Part shown: in pieces, positions 50,324 through 60,390 of the stretch
Numbering within the stretch: the first letter of the stretch is position 1
Layout: the number at the start of each line of letters is the position of its first letter
DNA from: Allorhodopirellula heiligendammensis
GTDB taxonomy: Bacteria > Planctomycetota > Planctomycetia > Pirellulales > Pirellulaceae
NCBI RefSeq assembly: GCF_007860105.1
Contig: NZ_SJPU01000002.1
Location: forward strand, 1,539,739-1,603,738
DNA length: 64,000 nucleotides
Reading direction: 5' to 3'
Notes under the pieces: model-generated
Database searches by the model: none
The model's input: the letters and a program-made list of their open reading frames with translations, nothing else
What the model was told of the DNA's origin: nothing
Made by a program: the position numbers and the translations under genes

Positions 50324-51400
50324 ATGTCAAATCAGGATCGCACGCTCGACCATTATCAAGAACTGATGACCATCAATGCGACTTCGCATCTACTGCGAAC
50401 GGCGCGGACGGTCGGTCTTTTTGATCAACTCGCTACCGGACAGCAAACGCTACCAGCTCTGGCTGAAAACCTCGGGATCCCCGCCGACCGGCTACTCTTA
50501 CTCCTGCAGTCGCTGATATCCGTCGGCATCATCGAGCAATACCAAGAGGATTACGCCCTCTCGGCCACCGCGAGATTGCTGTGCCAGTACGATGCCGATC
50601 TCGGTGACGCGACATGGGAGAAACTTGCCAATGCTCTGCGAGAATCGCCTCTCGATGAGCCGGAGAAAGAAACCCGTTCCGCTGAGTTCGCCGCTCGGTT
50701 GCGAACGCGCGCCGATGCCGTCGCCGCCACCCAGTGGGTGCATACTCCCGCAGCGATGCAAGCGGCTGAGATTCTGGGCTTTGGGCCGAGTGAGGAAACC
50801 CCTGACGCCAGCTCCGAATCGAACGATTCCGTGGCGCCCGCTGCTTCCCAGGCGGTCGCCGGCCCGGTGGCGACCGAACCCATCGAGTTACTCGATCTGG
50901 GCTGTGGATCAGCGGTCTGGAGTTGCGCGATGGCGTTTCGCGAGCCCGCTATTCACGTGACAGCCATTGATAGCGAAGCGGCCTTGGTGGCGGCGCAATC
51001 GATGGCCGACTCTATCGAATTGAATGATCGTTTTGAGGCGAAGGTGGGGGACGTGCTCGACGCATCGTTGCCAGCGGACAGCTATGACATGATTCTCATC
51101 GCCCAGCGACTGCATGCCTATTCGATGGAGCAGGTCGAGCAGATTCTTAAGTCATGCCTCGCGAGTCTGAAGTCGGGCGGCCGGATCGTCGTGATCGACT
51201 TGTTTCGCGGTCCGCACCGGCCAACGCTTTCAGAATCACTCGAAGCCTTGCGTTTGCAGGTGCAGACGGGTGAGGGTGCCGTTCCCGAGTTGAAATCCGC
51301 CGAACAGCGTTTCCGCGACGCGGGATATGAGAGCGTGCAGTTCACCTATATCGCCGCCAGTCGGGTTGGGTTGGGGATGATGATCGGGAGCAAACCGTGA
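50324..51400 (+). CDS. SAM-dependent methyltransferase with N-terminal dimerisation domain
   Basis: 358 residues from the ATG two bases after the trpB stop (a GTG at 50315 inside trpB is also in frame). The N-terminus is a winged-helix dimerisation domain (HLLRTARTVGLFDQLATGQQ; LAENLGIPADRLLLLLQSLI). The C-terminal half has methyltransferase motif I as IELLDLGCGSAVWSCAM, then DSEAALVAAQSMAD and GGRIVVIDLFRG. Similar to plant/bacterial O-methyltransferases and to hydroxyindole-type enzymes. An Ala/Ser-rich insertion (about 150-180) separates the domains. Small-molecule substrate unknown; operon with trpB and a class V aminotransferase. Confidence 0.83.
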   Translation: MSNQDRTLDHYQELMTINATSHLLRTARTVGLFDQLATGQQTLPALAENLGIPADRLLLLLQSLISVGIIEQYQEDYALSATARLLCQYDADLGDATWEKLANALRESPLDEPEKETRSAEFAARLRTRADAVAATQWVHTPAAMQAAEILGFGPSEETPDASSESNDSVAPAASQAVAGPVATEPIELLDLGCGSAVWSCAMAFREPAIHVTAIDSEAALVAAQSMADSIELNDRFEAKVGDVLDASLPADSYDMILIAQRLHAYSMEQVEQILKSCLASLKSGGRIVVIDLFRGPHRPTLSESLEALRLQVQTGEGAVPELKSAEQRFRDAGYESVQFTYIAASRVGLGMMIGSKP

Positions 51401-52590
51401 GCGATTCGCTGTCAGGGGGGCCCTGCCCGAGCCAGCTCGACGAGGTCTGGTTGTGGTGGCGAGATCAGATGCCCGTGACACGCCAGTGGGCCTACTTCGA
51501 CCATGCTGCTGTCGCCCCGTTGAGCGCACCGGCCGCCGACGCGCTGCGAGACTATACCGATGTCGCGGCCAGCTGTGGCGATGTCAAATGGCTGGAGTGG
51601 TCCGCGAAGGTGGAGTCGCTACGCGGTTTAACAGCCGAGCTGATTCACTGCGAAAAAGATGAAGTCGCACTCGTGCCCAATACCACCGCAGGAATCAATT
51701 TTGTCGCCGGTGGTTATCCCTGGCAGAGCGGCGACAATGTTGTTTTGCCGGAGGGTGAGTTCCCGAGCAATCATTATCCGTGGCTGAACCTGGCATCACG
51801 CGGCGTCGACGTTAAAGTCGTGCCCCGCCGCGAGGGCCGTGTGGATGTCGATGATTTGATTGCCGCAATCGACGGCCGAACGAAAATCATTTCGGTCAGT
51901 TGGGTGGGCTACGCTAGCGGATTTCGGATCGATCTGCCGCGACTGGTCGACCAGGCTCACGCTCGCGGTGTGCTGGTCTTCGTTGACGCGATTCAAGGCA
52001 TGGGGATGCATCCGCTCGACCTCCGCACCTGCGATGTCGACTTCCTATCGGCCGATGGACATAAGTGGATGCTCGGTCCCGAGGGCGCCGGTGTGGCGAT
52101 GATTCGCCGCCGACATCTGCCGCTGCTACGGTGCGAAAATGTGGGCTGGGCCAGTGTCCGCAATGCCCACCTATTTGCTGCGGGCGAACTGGAGCTTCGG
52201 GACGATGCAGCGAGGTATGAAACGGGCTCAGCAAACATGCCTGGATTGATGGCATTTGCCGCCTCGCTTGAATTGTTTGTCGCGGTGGCCCGTCAACATG
52301 GTGACGACGCTATCAGCCGACGTGTGCTTGAGCGGGCCTCGCTGCTGCGCCGGTTGATCGTTGAGCGTGGTGGAAAGTTGCTCTTTGAGAACACGCCGTT
52401 CGAAATCCATGGCAGCGGCATCGTGACATTTTCCGTCGATGGTGAATCACCCGCCGATTTTCGTTCTCGCGCGATTGAAAACGGGGTCGTGGTCAGTTGT
52501 CGAGGTGGGGGCGTGCGGGCCAGCGTTCATGTTTACAATGACGACGCCGATTTGCTCCGCTTGGCCGATCTGATCTCCAACTCCCCGTAA
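51397..52590 (+). CDS. Class V aminotransferase (cysteine desulfurase-like)
   Basis: 397 residues from a GTG overlapping the previous stop (GTGA). The PLP enzyme motifs are clear: YFDHAAVAPLS, EVALVPNTTAGINFVAG, VSWVGYASGFRIDLPRL, VDAIQGMGMHPLDL and the lysine-bearing LSADGHKWMLGPEGAG. The end (VVSCRGGGVRASVHVYN) is typical of the SufS/CsdA/isopenicillin-epimerase-like branch. It lacks an evident loop cysteine of true cysteine desulfurases, so it may instead be an aminotransferase, lyase or epimerase. Substrate unknown. Confidence 0.86.
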   Translation: MSDSLSGGPCPSQLDEVWLWWRDQMPVTRQWAYFDHAAVAPLSAPAADALRDYTDVAASCGDVKWLEWSAKVESLRGLTAELIHCEKDEVALVPNTTAGINFVAGGYPWQSGDNVVLPEGEFPSNHYPWLNLASRGVDVKVVPRREGRVDVDDLIAAIDGRTKIISVSWVGYASGFRIDLPRLVDQAHARGVLVFVDAIQGMGMHPLDLRTCDVDFLSADGHKWMLGPEGAGVAMIRRRHLPLLRCENVGWASVRNAHLFAAGELELRDDAARYETGSANMPGLMAFAASLELFVAVARQHGDDAISRRVLERASLLRRLIVERGGKLLFENTPFEIHGSGIVTFSVDGESPADFRSRAIENGVVVSCRGGGVRASVHVYNDDADLLRLADLISNSP

Positions 52591-52608
52591 CGCTAGGGAT
52601 GCCTTCTC

Positions 52609-53157
52609 TTGCCAGTTTCTACCACCGCCGCCAATCATCACAGCGATGGCCAACTCTCTCATCGCGTCGCGGTGTATACGGGATCGTTTGACCCGGTCAC
52701 CTCGGGGCATCTGCACATCATCGAACGCGCGTCCAAGATTTTCGAAACACTCATCGTGGGTATCGGCATCAATGCCGACAAGCGACCGCTCTTTGACATT
52801 GGCGAGCGAGTGGAGTTGGTCTCCGAGGTAACGTGTGATTTACCGAACGTGCGAGTGGAAACGTTCGATACGCTGGCAGTCGATTTTGTCCGCTCGCTCG
52901 GCTCAGGGGTCATGGTCCGCGGCATCCGCCCGCTGACGGATATCGCCGGCGAGTTCACCATGTTGATGGCCAACCGCCAGCTCGATCCGGCGATTGAAAC
53001 GGTCTTCCTGATGGCGGATGAACGGTTCGCGCACGTCAGCAGCTCACTGCTCAAACAGATCGCCATGATCAGCGACGATGACGACCATCTGGCCAAATTT
53101 GTACCGCGTCAGGTCGTCGCCGCGATCCGTAAACAACTACGAAAGAGTGCGACTTAG
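52609..53157 (+). CDS. coaD: Phosphopantetheine adenylyltransferase
   Basis: 182 residues with the nucleotidyltransferase motif TGSFDPVTSGHLHII (TxGH), then IGINADKRPLF, GVMVRGIRPLTDIAGEF, ANRQLDPAIETVFLM and HVSSSLLKQIA. These match CoaD throughout. It converts 4'-phosphopantetheine and ATP to dephospho-CoA. No ATG lies ahead of the conserved part; the TTG at 52609 with AGGGA 11 bases upstream is the likely start. It begins 18 bases after the aminotransferase stop. Confidence 0.94.
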   Translation: MPVSTTAANHHSDGQLSHRVAVYTGSFDPVTSGHLHIIERASKIFETLIVGIGINADKRPLFDIGERVELVSEVTCDLPNVRVETFDTLAVDFVRSLGSGVMVRGIRPLTDIAGEFTMLMANRQLDPAIETVFLMADERFAHVSSSLLKQIAMISDDDDHLAKFVPRQVVAAIRKQLRKSAT

Positions 53158-53442
53158 CGAAGTGATCGTAGGGTGGGACCATTGTCCCGTCCAAAATGGA
53201 TAAACAGTTAAGACTCGTCAGGTATCGATTTACGAGCGGCCGACTCGCGTTACAGACCAACACCGCGAGCGAATCCCCAAGATCAACGCTTGCGACCACA
53301 CATCGGGCAGCGTCGTTTCGTTCGCCACGATACCGCTAAAAAGAACCGGGGCTGGGGAAAAAGTCGTTGAGAACCTAAAGTGTGGGTTTGGAGTCCGTCT
53401 GACTCTGTTTTTGTCCTGAAGTTCCCCTACGTTTGGTTTTCG

Positions 53443-56400
53443 ATGTCCGCGAAACCCGGCCCCGCTGCCTCGTCGACTGTTCCTTCCTCGGCCCCTACCA
53501 AGGCGTTTCGCGCCGCCGCGGCCAGCCCCTCGTTTCCCGCCCTCGAAGAAGAGGTGCTGGCGTTTTGGGATGAACAGCAGATTTACGAGAAATCGCTCGC
53601 CCGGCGGGCGGACGCGCCGACCTTCGTATTCTTCGAAGGTCCCCCCACAGCCAATGGGATGCCGCACCCTGGCCACTGTCTGACCCGGGCGATCAAGGAC
53701 GTTTTTCCCCGCTACAAGACAATGCGAGGGTACCGCTGTGAACGCAAAGCCGGCTGGGATACGCACGGATTGCCCGTCGAAGTGGAAGTCGGCAAAGAAC
53801 TCGGGATCCACTCCAAAGAGGAAATCGAGGCCTACGGTGTCGAACCATTTATTCAGAAATGTCAGCAGAGTGTGTGGCGCTACATGCGGGAGTGGGAAAC
53901 ACTCACCCGCCGGCTAGGCTTTTGGGTCGATCTCGGCGAGGCCTACGTCACCTATCACCAATCGTATGTCGAGAGTGTCTGGTGGAGCCTCAAAAATCTG
54001 TTTGATCGTGGGTTGCTCTATCAAGGTCACAAAATCGTGTGGTGGTGGGCGCAGGGCGGCACCGCCTTGTCCGCGGGCGAGGTCGGCCAGGGCTACCGCG
54101 AGGTGGCCGACCCGAGTGTCTATGTTCTGTTTCCATTGGTCGCCGCCTCGGCTGAAGCCCCCAAACGGTCACTCGTTGTGTGGACGACGACGCCGTGGAC
54201 TCTTCCCAGCAACATGTACGCCGCCGTGAAGGCGGATTTGGACTACGCCGTGGTCGAGGATACCGAGACGGGCGAACAACTCGTGCTGGCCGCCGCTCTC
54301 GTCGAAACACTCGCGGCCAAGATCAAACGCGAACTGAAAATTGTCGAGACCATCTCCGGTGCATCCTTGGTGGGACATCGCTATGAACCGCCCTTCGCGG
54401 ACTATCGCGAGCGATTGGGCGATCCTCAGGGTACGCTCAAGACCAGCGAGCGTGAGCATCGGTACTGGCGCGTCGTCGCCGCGGACTTCGTCACAACGGA
54501 TTCAGGTAGTGGACTGGTGCATCTGGCGCCGGCGTTCGGCGAAGTCGATTACGAGGTCTTCAGTGAACAGCGATCACGATTTGCTGAGGGCGAGGGGCCG
54601 GACCTGCTCTGCGCCGTTGGCCCAGACGGCAAATTCACTGATGAGTTCCCCGCGATGAAAGGTGAGTGGGTCAAGTCGACCGACAAGGCACTCACGCGGC
54701 AACTTCGCGATGGTGGCCGGTTGCTGCACCAAGAACAATACCTGCACGACTACCCATTTTGTTGGCGGGCGGACGAGGATCCGTTGATCCAGTACCCGCG
54801 TGAGAGCTGGTTCATTCGCACGACTCAGTTCCGCGATTTGATGCTCAAGAACAACTCACAGATCGGGTGGCAGCCCGAGCACATTCGCGACGGTCGGTTC
54901 GGTAACTTTCTTGACAGCAACGTGGACTGGGCGCTCTCACGGGAACGCTATTGGGGCACGCCGCTACCGATCTGGGTTTGCCAAGCGACTGGGAAAATGG
55001 AAGCGGTCTGCAGCTATGATGAACTGCTCGCCAAACCCGACGTGCAGGGTACGGAAGTCTGGGCGGAGGCCAAACAAGCCAATCCGGAGTTAGCCGACGA
55101 TCTACGCGTCCACAAGCCGTACATCGACGCGGTGACGTACGCGTCGCCGTTTGCCAAAGATGCGCGGATGAAACGTGTCACGGAAGTGATCGATTGTTGG
55201 TATGACAGCGGTGCGATGCCCTTTGCGCAGTGGGGTTGGCCGCACCAGAACGCGGATCGCTTTGCCGAACAATTCCCAGCGGATTTTATCAGCGAAGCAA
55301 TCGATCAAACCCGTGGTTGGTTCTACAGCCAATTGGCGATTAGCACGATGCTCTTCGGCGAGGGAGCATCGGTCGATGTCAGCGATGCGCCTGCAACGAG
55401 TGTGGACGATACGTCGACGCAATTGGCCAGTCGCCGCGCCGAACAGGCCTACCCGCATCCCTACCGCAACTGCATCGTACTGGGATTGATGCTCTCGCAG
55501 TGGTTCGAGGCGACCAATGAAGCTGGCGCGAAGGTCGTCGCACTGACGCCAGAAGAAACAGCCGAGCATCCGGGCCTGTCCTTCACGAAGAAGACGGGCA
55601 AAATGTCCAAGCAATTGCGAAACTACCGCAGTCCCTCGGAGATCTTTGATCGCTATGGCGCTGACGCGATGCGTTGGTACTTTTTCGCCAACCAGGCTCC
55701 GTGGAATTCGATCATCTATTCCGATAGTGCGATCCGTGATTCGATTCCTGAGTTTCTGCTGCGGTTATGGAATACTTTCAGCTTCTTCACGATCTACGCG
55801 GAGATCGATGGTTTTGATCCCACGACTGCCACTGCCGCCGACGATCAATTGACACCGGAAAGCCTCGCATCCGCACCGACGTATCGTCCGGTTTCGCAGC
55901 GAAGTGAAATCGATCGCTGGATCCTCTCGGAACTGAATGTCGCAATCAGCACCATCACCGATCGTATGGATCGCTTGGATAACTACAACGCTTGCGGCGC
56001 GATCACGTCGCTGCTCGATGGGCTGAGCAATTGGTATGTCCGCCGCAGTCGCGATCGCTACTGGGCCAAGGACTCGCAGTCCGCTGACAAGCATGATGCG
56101 TACTGGACGCTGTACGAGGTGCTCGTCCAACTCACGAAATTGATCGCTCCATTCGTACCGTTCTTAGCCGATCGCTTGTGGCAAGAGCTTACCCGACCGT
56201 TCGGCGATCGGGTCCTAGCCAGCGTTCACCTGTGCGACTATCCGCAGGCCAACACCGAGCGTATCGATACGGAGTTATCGACATCCATGAAGGTGCTCCG
56301 TGAGATCGCTTCGCTAGGCCGGGCGGCTCGCGCCGATGCCAAGTTAAAGGTTCGCTTGCCGCTCGCGGCGGTCGAGGTAGTGCTGAGCGAAGACACTCAG

Positions 56401-57018
56401 ATCGCTTGGCTGCAGTCACACGATTCGCTCGTGCGGGAAGAACTTAACGTCAAGTCGGTCGCCTACACGACCGATGGTGGCGACTACGTGCAGTACAGCG
56501 TCGTGCCGAATTTCAAACGGCTCGGACCCAAAGTAGGCAAGCAGATTCCTGTTGTCAAAAAGCTGCTCGGAGACGCTGACGGGAATGCACTACTCAGCCA
56601 GTTGCAATCGACTGGGGTGGTTTCGTTATCGCTACCCGACGGCAGTACGTTGGAGCTCGATAACGAGGATATCGAGGTGCGGTTGCAAGCACGCGAGGGT
56701 TGGGCCGCTGCGCAGGGGCCATCCTGCGTTGTGGTGCTCAATACTGAGGTTACCGAAGATTTGCGGCGTGAAGGCATCGCGAAAGATTTGATTCGTGCGA
56801 TTCAAAGCCAGCGGAAGGAGATCGAGTGTGACTACACCGATCGAATCGAAGTCGGCGTGGTAACGCCGGATGCCGACACGCTGCTGGCGATCGAAAGTCA
56901 TCGCGAGATGATCTGCCAAGAAACGTTGGCCAGGCGGCTGGTGATCGAGACGCTACCGAACGTGAATGCGGTTGAGATCGAAAATGGCGAACTGTTTGTA
57001 ACGCGGGTGAGTGATTGA
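53443..57018 (+). CDS. ileS: Isoleucyl-tRNA synthetase, IleS2 (eukaryotic-like) type
   Basis: 1191 residues from the ATG at 53443. The ATP-binding HIGH motif appears as HPGH (75-78) after [12 protein letters not shown], and the KMSKS motif as KMSKQ (720-724). [52 protein letters not shown] and [14 protein letters not shown] are standard class Ia segments. The long C-terminal part without the zinc-finger cysteines of bacterial IleS1, and the GMPHPGH form, mark the eukaryote-like IleS2 type, which is generally less sensitive to mupirocin. A 40-residue N-terminal extension is low-complexity. The stop overlaps purN. Confidence 0.95.
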   Translation: MSAKPGPAASSTVPSSAPTKAFRAAAASPSFPALEEEVLAFWDEQQIYEKSLARRADAPTFVFFEGPPTANGMPHPGHCLTRAIKDVFPRYKTMRGYRCERKAGWDTHGLPVEVEVGKELGIHSKEEIEAYGVEPFIQKCQQSVWRYMREWETLTRRLGFWVDLGEAYVTYHQSYVESVWWSLKNLFDRGLLYQGHKIVWWWAQGGTALSAGEVGQGYREVADPSVYVLFPLVAASAEAPKRSLVVWTTTPWTLPSNMYAAVKADLDYAVVEDTETGEQLVLAAALVETLAAKIKRELKIVETISGASLVGHRYEPPFADYRERLGDPQGTLKTSEREHRYWRVVAADFVTTDSGSGLVHLAPAFGEVDYEVFSEQRSRFAEGEGPDLLCAVGPDGKFTDEFPAMKGEWVKSTDKALTRQLRDGGRLLHQEQYLHDYPFCWRADEDPLIQYPRESWFIRTTQFRDLMLKNNSQIGWQPEHIRDGRFGNFLDSNVDWALSRERYWGTPLPIWVCQATGKMEAVCSYDELLAKPDVQGTEVWAEAKQANPELADDLRVHKPYIDAVTYASPFAKDARMKRVTEVIDCWYDSGAMPFAQWGWPHQNADRFAEQFPADFISEAIDQTRGWFYSQLAISTMLFGEGASVDVSDAPATSVDDTSTQLASRRAEQAYPHPYRNCIVLGLMLSQWFEATNEAGAKVVALTPEETAEHPGLSFTKKTGKMSKQLRNYRSPSEIFDRYGADAMRWYFFANQAPWNSIIYSDSAIRDSIPEFLLRLWNTFSFFTIYAEIDGFDPTTATAADDQLTPESLASAPTYRPVSQRSEIDRWILSELNVAISTITDRMDRLDNYNACGAITSLLDGLSNWYVRRSRDRYWAKDSQSADKHDAYWTLYEVLVQLTKLIAPFVPFLADRLWQELTRPFGDRVLASVHLCDYPQANTERIDTELSTSMKVLREIASLGRAARADAKLKVRLPLAAVEVVLSEDTQIAWLQSHDSLVREELNVKSVAYTTDGGDYVQYSVVPNFKRLGPKVGKQIPVVKKLLGDADGNALLSQLQSTGVVSLSLPDGSTLELDNEDIEVRLQAREGWAAAQGPSCVVVLNTEVTEDLRREGIAKDLIRAIQSQRKEIECDYTDRIEVGVVTPDADTLLAIESHREMICQETLARRLVIETLPNVNAVEIENGELFVTRVSD

Positions 57019-57632
57019 TGTCCGACTCCAACGGTTCTGACAAACTTCCCATCGCTGTTTTTCTCAGCGGTAGTGGACGCACCCTTGCGAACTTGATCGA
57101 GCATCGGGACCGGCATGATCTGCCAATCGATATTCGATTGGTGATCAGCAGCCGCAGCGACGTGCGTGGCGTGCAGATCGCCAGAGAAGCTGGGATTGAA
57201 ACGCTGGTCGTTCGCCAGCGTGACTATCCAGACGCCAACGGCTATAGCGCCGCGATGTTCGCACCGCTGGGTGAACGGAAAATCGAATATGTTGTCATGG
57301 CAGGGTTCCTCAGACACGTTTTGATTCCAGACGCATTTGAAAACCGGGTGTTGAACATTCACCCGTCATTGCTTCCCGGGTTCGGCGGCCAGGGCATGTA
57401 CGGCCATCACGTCCATGCCGCTGCGATCGAGCGGGGCGTGAAGATCACCGGATGCACAGTGCACTTCGTTGACAACGAGTATGACAACGGACCGATCCTG
57501 CATCAGCGAGCCTGTCCGGTACTTGCTGACGACACGCCGGATACCTTGGCCGCGAGAGTGTTCGAACAAGAATGCCTGGCGTTACCCGAAGCGATCCGAA
57601 TGCTGGCGGGCGATTTGAGAAATTCGGTTTAA
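57018..57632 (+). CDS. purN: Phosphoribosylglycinamide formyltransferase
   Basis: 204 residues. Motifs: IAVFLSGSGRTLANLIEH (phosphate-binding loop), VISSRSDVRGVQIAREAGI, VVMAGFLRHVLIP, NIHPSLLPGFGGQGMYG (catalytic Asn-His with the loop) and GCTVHFVDNEYDNGPIL (catalytic Asp). It formylates GAR in purine synthesis, using 10-formyl-THF. The ATG shares a base with the ileS stop (TGATG); an in-frame TTG one codon earlier is less likely. Palindromic REP elements start 9 bases downstream. Confidence 0.95.
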   Translation: MSDSNGSDKLPIAVFLSGSGRTLANLIEHRDRHDLPIDIRLVISSRSDVRGVQIAREAGIETLVVRQRDYPDANGYSAAMFAPLGERKIEYVVMAGFLRHVLIPDAFENRVLNIHPSLLPGFGGQGMYGHHVHAAAIERGVKITGCTVHFVDNEYDNGPILHQRACPVLADDTPDTLAARVFEQECLALPEAIRMLAGDLRNSV

Positions 57633-57946
57633 TAAGTCGCGAGCTGTCGTCCCTGTCGGGACTACCCAAGATTGTCGCATATTAGCGACCGGCGGCTTGT
57701 GCCGCCGGCAAGGGGTTGCCGTCCCTACCGGGACTGAAAGCTGGCGGTCAATACAGTAGTGATCCGAAACAGTCCCAGCAGGGACGACTGCGCCTGCAGG
57801 TGGCGCAAGCCCGCGCACGGCCGAAACAGTCCTGGCAGGGACGACAACCCCATGCCGGTGGCGCGAGCCACCGGTTGGTCTGCTAACCTAGATTTAAATA
57901 GTCCCGAAGGGACGACAGCCTCAGGCATACTCAGGGGATCTTTGCA
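57633..57946 (+). other. Intergenic stretch purN to transposase
   Basis: 314 bases with no coding frame supported; essentially all of it is the REP-like palindrome array described separately. Confidence 0.7.
57641..57945 (+). repeat. REP-like palindrome array upstream of the Y1 transposase
   Basis: The array has three kinds of palindrome: GTCCC-N-GGGAC type stems (for example around 57651-57662 and 57721-57733), CCGGCGGC-TTGT-GCCGCCGG (57689-57708) and CCGGTGGC-GCGA-GCCACCGG (57855-57874). Blocks such as ccgtccctaccgggactg and ctggcggtcaat recur almost identically downstream of the transposase at 58407-58552. This fills the whole purN-transposase gap. Confidence 0.85.
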
Positions 57947-58399
57947 ATGTCTGGTACGCACCACCAGTTGCTCTATCACTTGGTTTTTAGCACGAAGCAC
58001 CGCAAGCCTTACCTGCAATCGCAGACTCGCGAGACGATGTTCGAGTATCTAGGCGGCACGGTAAAAGGGTTGGATGGTGTACCGATGATTGTTGGCGGTT
58101 GGGTCGATCATGTCCACTTGTTGGTGAAGTTAAAAACCACTCATTGCTTAAGTGATTTTATGAGAGAGCTCAAGGCATGCACGTCCCGAAAATTCAACGA
58201 AGAATCAGGAAAGCAACACAAGTTTGGGTGGCAAGATGGATACGGTGCGTTTACCGTCGGTCGATCCCAATTGGATAGCGTGACTCGCTACATTGAGAAG
58301 CAAGAGCAACACCATTCCAAGGAAACATTCCAGGAGGAATATGTTCGGATGTTGCAGCTCTGCGAGATCGAATATGACCCAAAGTATCTATGGGATTGA
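57947..58399 (+). mobile_element. IS200/REP-associated Y1 tyrosine transposase (TnpA/RAYT-like)
   Basis: 150 residues of the HUH single-strand transposase family. The His-hydrophobe-His pair is HVH (55-57, in WVDHVHLLV). The catalytic tyrosine is likely Tyr115 (in VTRYIEKQEQHH). The start HQLLYHLVFSTKHRKPYL is characteristic of IS200-like enzymes. It stands alone without TnpB, and palindromic REP arrays flank it on both sides, which is the arrangement of REP-associated tyrosine transposases. All motifs are intact, so it may be active. The C-terminus EIEYDPKYLWD is shared by planctomycete members from memory. Confidence 0.9.
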
Positions 58400-58406
58400 T
58401 CGGGCT

Positions 58407-58552
58407 GTCGTCCCTACCGGGACTGAAAGCTGGCGGTCAATGCAATGATCCGAAACAGTCCCGGCAGGGACGACAACCCCATGCCGGTGGCACGAGCCAC
58501 CGGTCGGTCTGCTAACCTAATATTAACCAGTCCCGAAGGGACGGCAGACGGC
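58407..58552 (+). repeat. REP-like palindrome array downstream of the Y1 transposase
   Basis: A direct, near-identical copy of parts of the upstream array: gtcgtccctaccgggac (58407-58423), ctggcggtcaat, GTCCC-GGCA-GGGAC (58458-58471), CCGGTGGC-ACGA-GCCACCGG (58484-58503) and cagtcccgaagggac. Relative to the upstream copy it lacks one internal unit of about 65 bases. Confidence 0.88.
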
Positions 58553-58563
58553 GCGGTGTCCGT

Positions 58564-58926
58564 TTACTTCGTTGTCCACACTGGCGAGGGCTCGATCTCG
58601 TCGGCGACGGGGCCACCTTGATCTTTACGGCCGCTGCCTTCGAGCCGGCTGATCAACCGCACGCTCATGTCCTGATCGCAAGCGATCTGGCAACTCAGTC
58701 GTACGCCGGGCTCGGTGATCTCGCGTACCTTCAAAAGCTCCTTCTCCGCTGCGGTGATCTTCTCCGGTTCACCGTCGATGAATTCCACGCGGCAAGTCGT
58801 GCACCGCGCGGCACCACCACAGGCGTGCAGTTGGTCGGTGCCAGCGTCTTGGACGAGAGCTGAGACGAGACGCTTGCCATCGGCGACATCAAAAGTTCCG
58901 ACGTTCTCTACAGTGAGTTTTGGCAT
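58564..58926 (-). CDS. 2Fe-2S ferredoxin
   Basis: A 120-residue protein with Cys36, Cys42, Cys45 and Cys79 in the pattern ACGGAARCTTC ... LSCQI, which binds a [2Fe-2S] cluster as in adrenodoxin/plant-type ferredoxins. The sequence MPKLTVENVGTFDVADGKRL forms the usual beta-grasp start. The last 20 residues are an acidic, probably disordered tail. It lies 51 bases downstream of lysA on the same strand. The redox partner is unknown. Confidence 0.9.
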   Translation of the reverse strand: MPKLTVENVGTFDVADGKRLVSALVQDAGTDQLHACGGAARCTTCRVEFIDGEPEKITAAEKELLKVREITEPGVRLSCQIACDQDMSVRLISRLEGSGRKDQGGPVADEIEPSPVWTTK

Positions 58927-58977
58927 GAGTTGAATTTTGAAGGTTGGGGAGAGATGAGTAAAAGTTGGTGGAGTGAG

Positions 58978-60273
58978 TCAGGCACCAGCGGTGGACTGCT
59001 TACAAGCAATTTTGACGGAGTCGAAATCGACGGTGGCGAAGTAATCGTCAAGCGTTTCGGCGCGGCGAATCTCGCGGACCTCGCCGGCATCGTTGTAGAG
59101 AAGCTCCGCCGAACGCAGTCGTCCGTTGTACTGGAAACCCATCGAATGAGCGTGTGCGCCCGCATCGTGGATGACGAGGATGTCACCAACCTCGGTCTTC
59201 GGCAGTTCGCGATCGACTGCGAACTTGTCGTTGTTCTCGCACAGCGAACCAACGACATCGACGGTTTGCTCTGCAGGCACGTTCTCCTTGCCGAGCACGC
59301 TGATATGGTGGTAAGCACCATACATGCCCGGGCGCATCAGATTGCTCATGCAGGCATCGACGCCGACGTAGTTCTTGTACGATGTTTTCTGGTTGATCAC
59401 TCGCGTGACCAGGAATCCGAAAGGCCCCGTCATGGCCCGGCCATTTTCCATCATCAAGCGGAGTGGGGCGAGTCCGGCGGGAACGAGCTTGGACTCGTAC
59501 AAGGCTCGCACGCCTTGGCCGAACTCTTGTAGGTCAATGCCCTGCTGCTCAGGACGATAGGCGACACCGATGCCGCCGCCGAGGTTAATGCACTCGACCG
59601 CCACGCCGGTTTTTTCGTGAATTTGGACTGCCAGTTCGAATAGCATTTCTGCGGTCTGCAAAAGTGCTTCGACGCTCAGTTCGTTCGACACCACCATGGC
59701 GTGCAGGCCGAAACGGGTGATCCCGAGTTCGGCGCATCGTGCGTAGCCTTCGAATATCTGGTCGCGGGTGCAGCCAAATTTGGCTTCTTTGGGATCGCCG
59801 ATGATCACGTTACCCTGGCGCTCGGGGCCGGGGTTGAAGCGGAATGACACCATCTCGGGCAGGCTGTCGAGTTGGGTGAGCTGGTCGATGTGATGAGGTG
59901 TGTCGAGATTGATGATCGCCCCAAGTCGAGTGGCAACGGCGAATTCCTCGACCGTCGTGTTGTTCGAGGTAAACATCACATCGTGGCCGGTAATGCCCAG
60001 TCGCTCGCACGTGATCAGCTCGGCAACACTGCTGCAATCAGCGCCGCTGCCCTCTTCGGCCATCATCGCCACGATATGCGGGTTCGGCGTTGCTTTGACC
60101 GCGAAATATTGCTGAAACCCGTCGTTCCACGCGAACGCTTCGGACAGCTCCTGGGCTCGGCGGCGGATGCCGTCTTCGTAATACAGCACGAACGGAGTGG
60201 GATGGTCAGCGATGACCCGCTCGATGAACGAGCGGTCGAAAGGCAGCGATTGGGTGGGCGAAGTATTAGCCAT
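58978..60273 (-). CDS. lysA: Diaminopimelate decarboxylase (fold type III PLP)
   Basis: 431 residues. PLP-lysine site YFAVKATPNPHIV, then GADCSSVAELITCERLGI, VSFRFNPGP, INLGGGIGVAYRPEQQG (phosphate-binding glycines), MENGRAMTGPFGFLV, the substrate-binding VGSLCENNDKFA and HDAGAHAHSMGFQYNGRLRS at the dimer interface. The pattern agrees with LysA, the last step of lysine synthesis; the CENND block differs from the commoner CESGD and might mean a related amino-acid or carboxynorspermidine decarboxylase, but LysA is favoured. Confidence 0.87.
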   Translation of the reverse strand: MANTSPTQSLPFDRSFIERVIADHPTPFVLYYEDGIRRRAQELSEAFAWNDGFQQYFAVKATPNPHIVAMMAEEGSGADCSSVAELITCERLGITGHDVMFTSNNTTVEEFAVATRLGAIINLDTPHHIDQLTQLDSLPEMVSFRFNPGPERQGNVIIGDPKEAKFGCTRDQIFEGYARCAELGITRFGLHAMVVSNELSVEALLQTAEMLFELAVQIHEKTGVAVECINLGGGIGVAYRPEQQGIDLQEFGQGVRALYESKLVPAGLAPLRLMMENGRAMTGPFGFLVTRVINQKTSYKNYVGVDACMSNLMRPGMYGAYHHISVLGKENVPAEQTVDVVGSLCENNDKFAVDRELPKTEVGDILVIHDAGAHAHSMGFQYNGRLRSAELLYNDAGEVREIRRAETLDDYFATVDFDSVKIACKQSTAGA

Positions 60274-60390
60274 GAGGGTCCAAGCCGGAAAAGAAGCATT
60301 TCTGACGTCAGCACCGGGGATTTGACAACAACGACTGCCCAGTGCGCGTCAATCAGGATAGTCGCCCCCGTCGATTTGGAAAACCTCACC

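Noticed and set aside
53158-53442. Possible T-box or other riboswitch before ileS
   Set aside because: I looked for a specifier/antiterminator arrangement and a terminator hairpin but saw none; nothing else is supported in this gap.
57641-58552. CRISPR array
   Set aside because: The repeats are palindromic blocks of different length, unevenly spaced around a transposase, without uniform repeat/spacer periodicity or cas genes.
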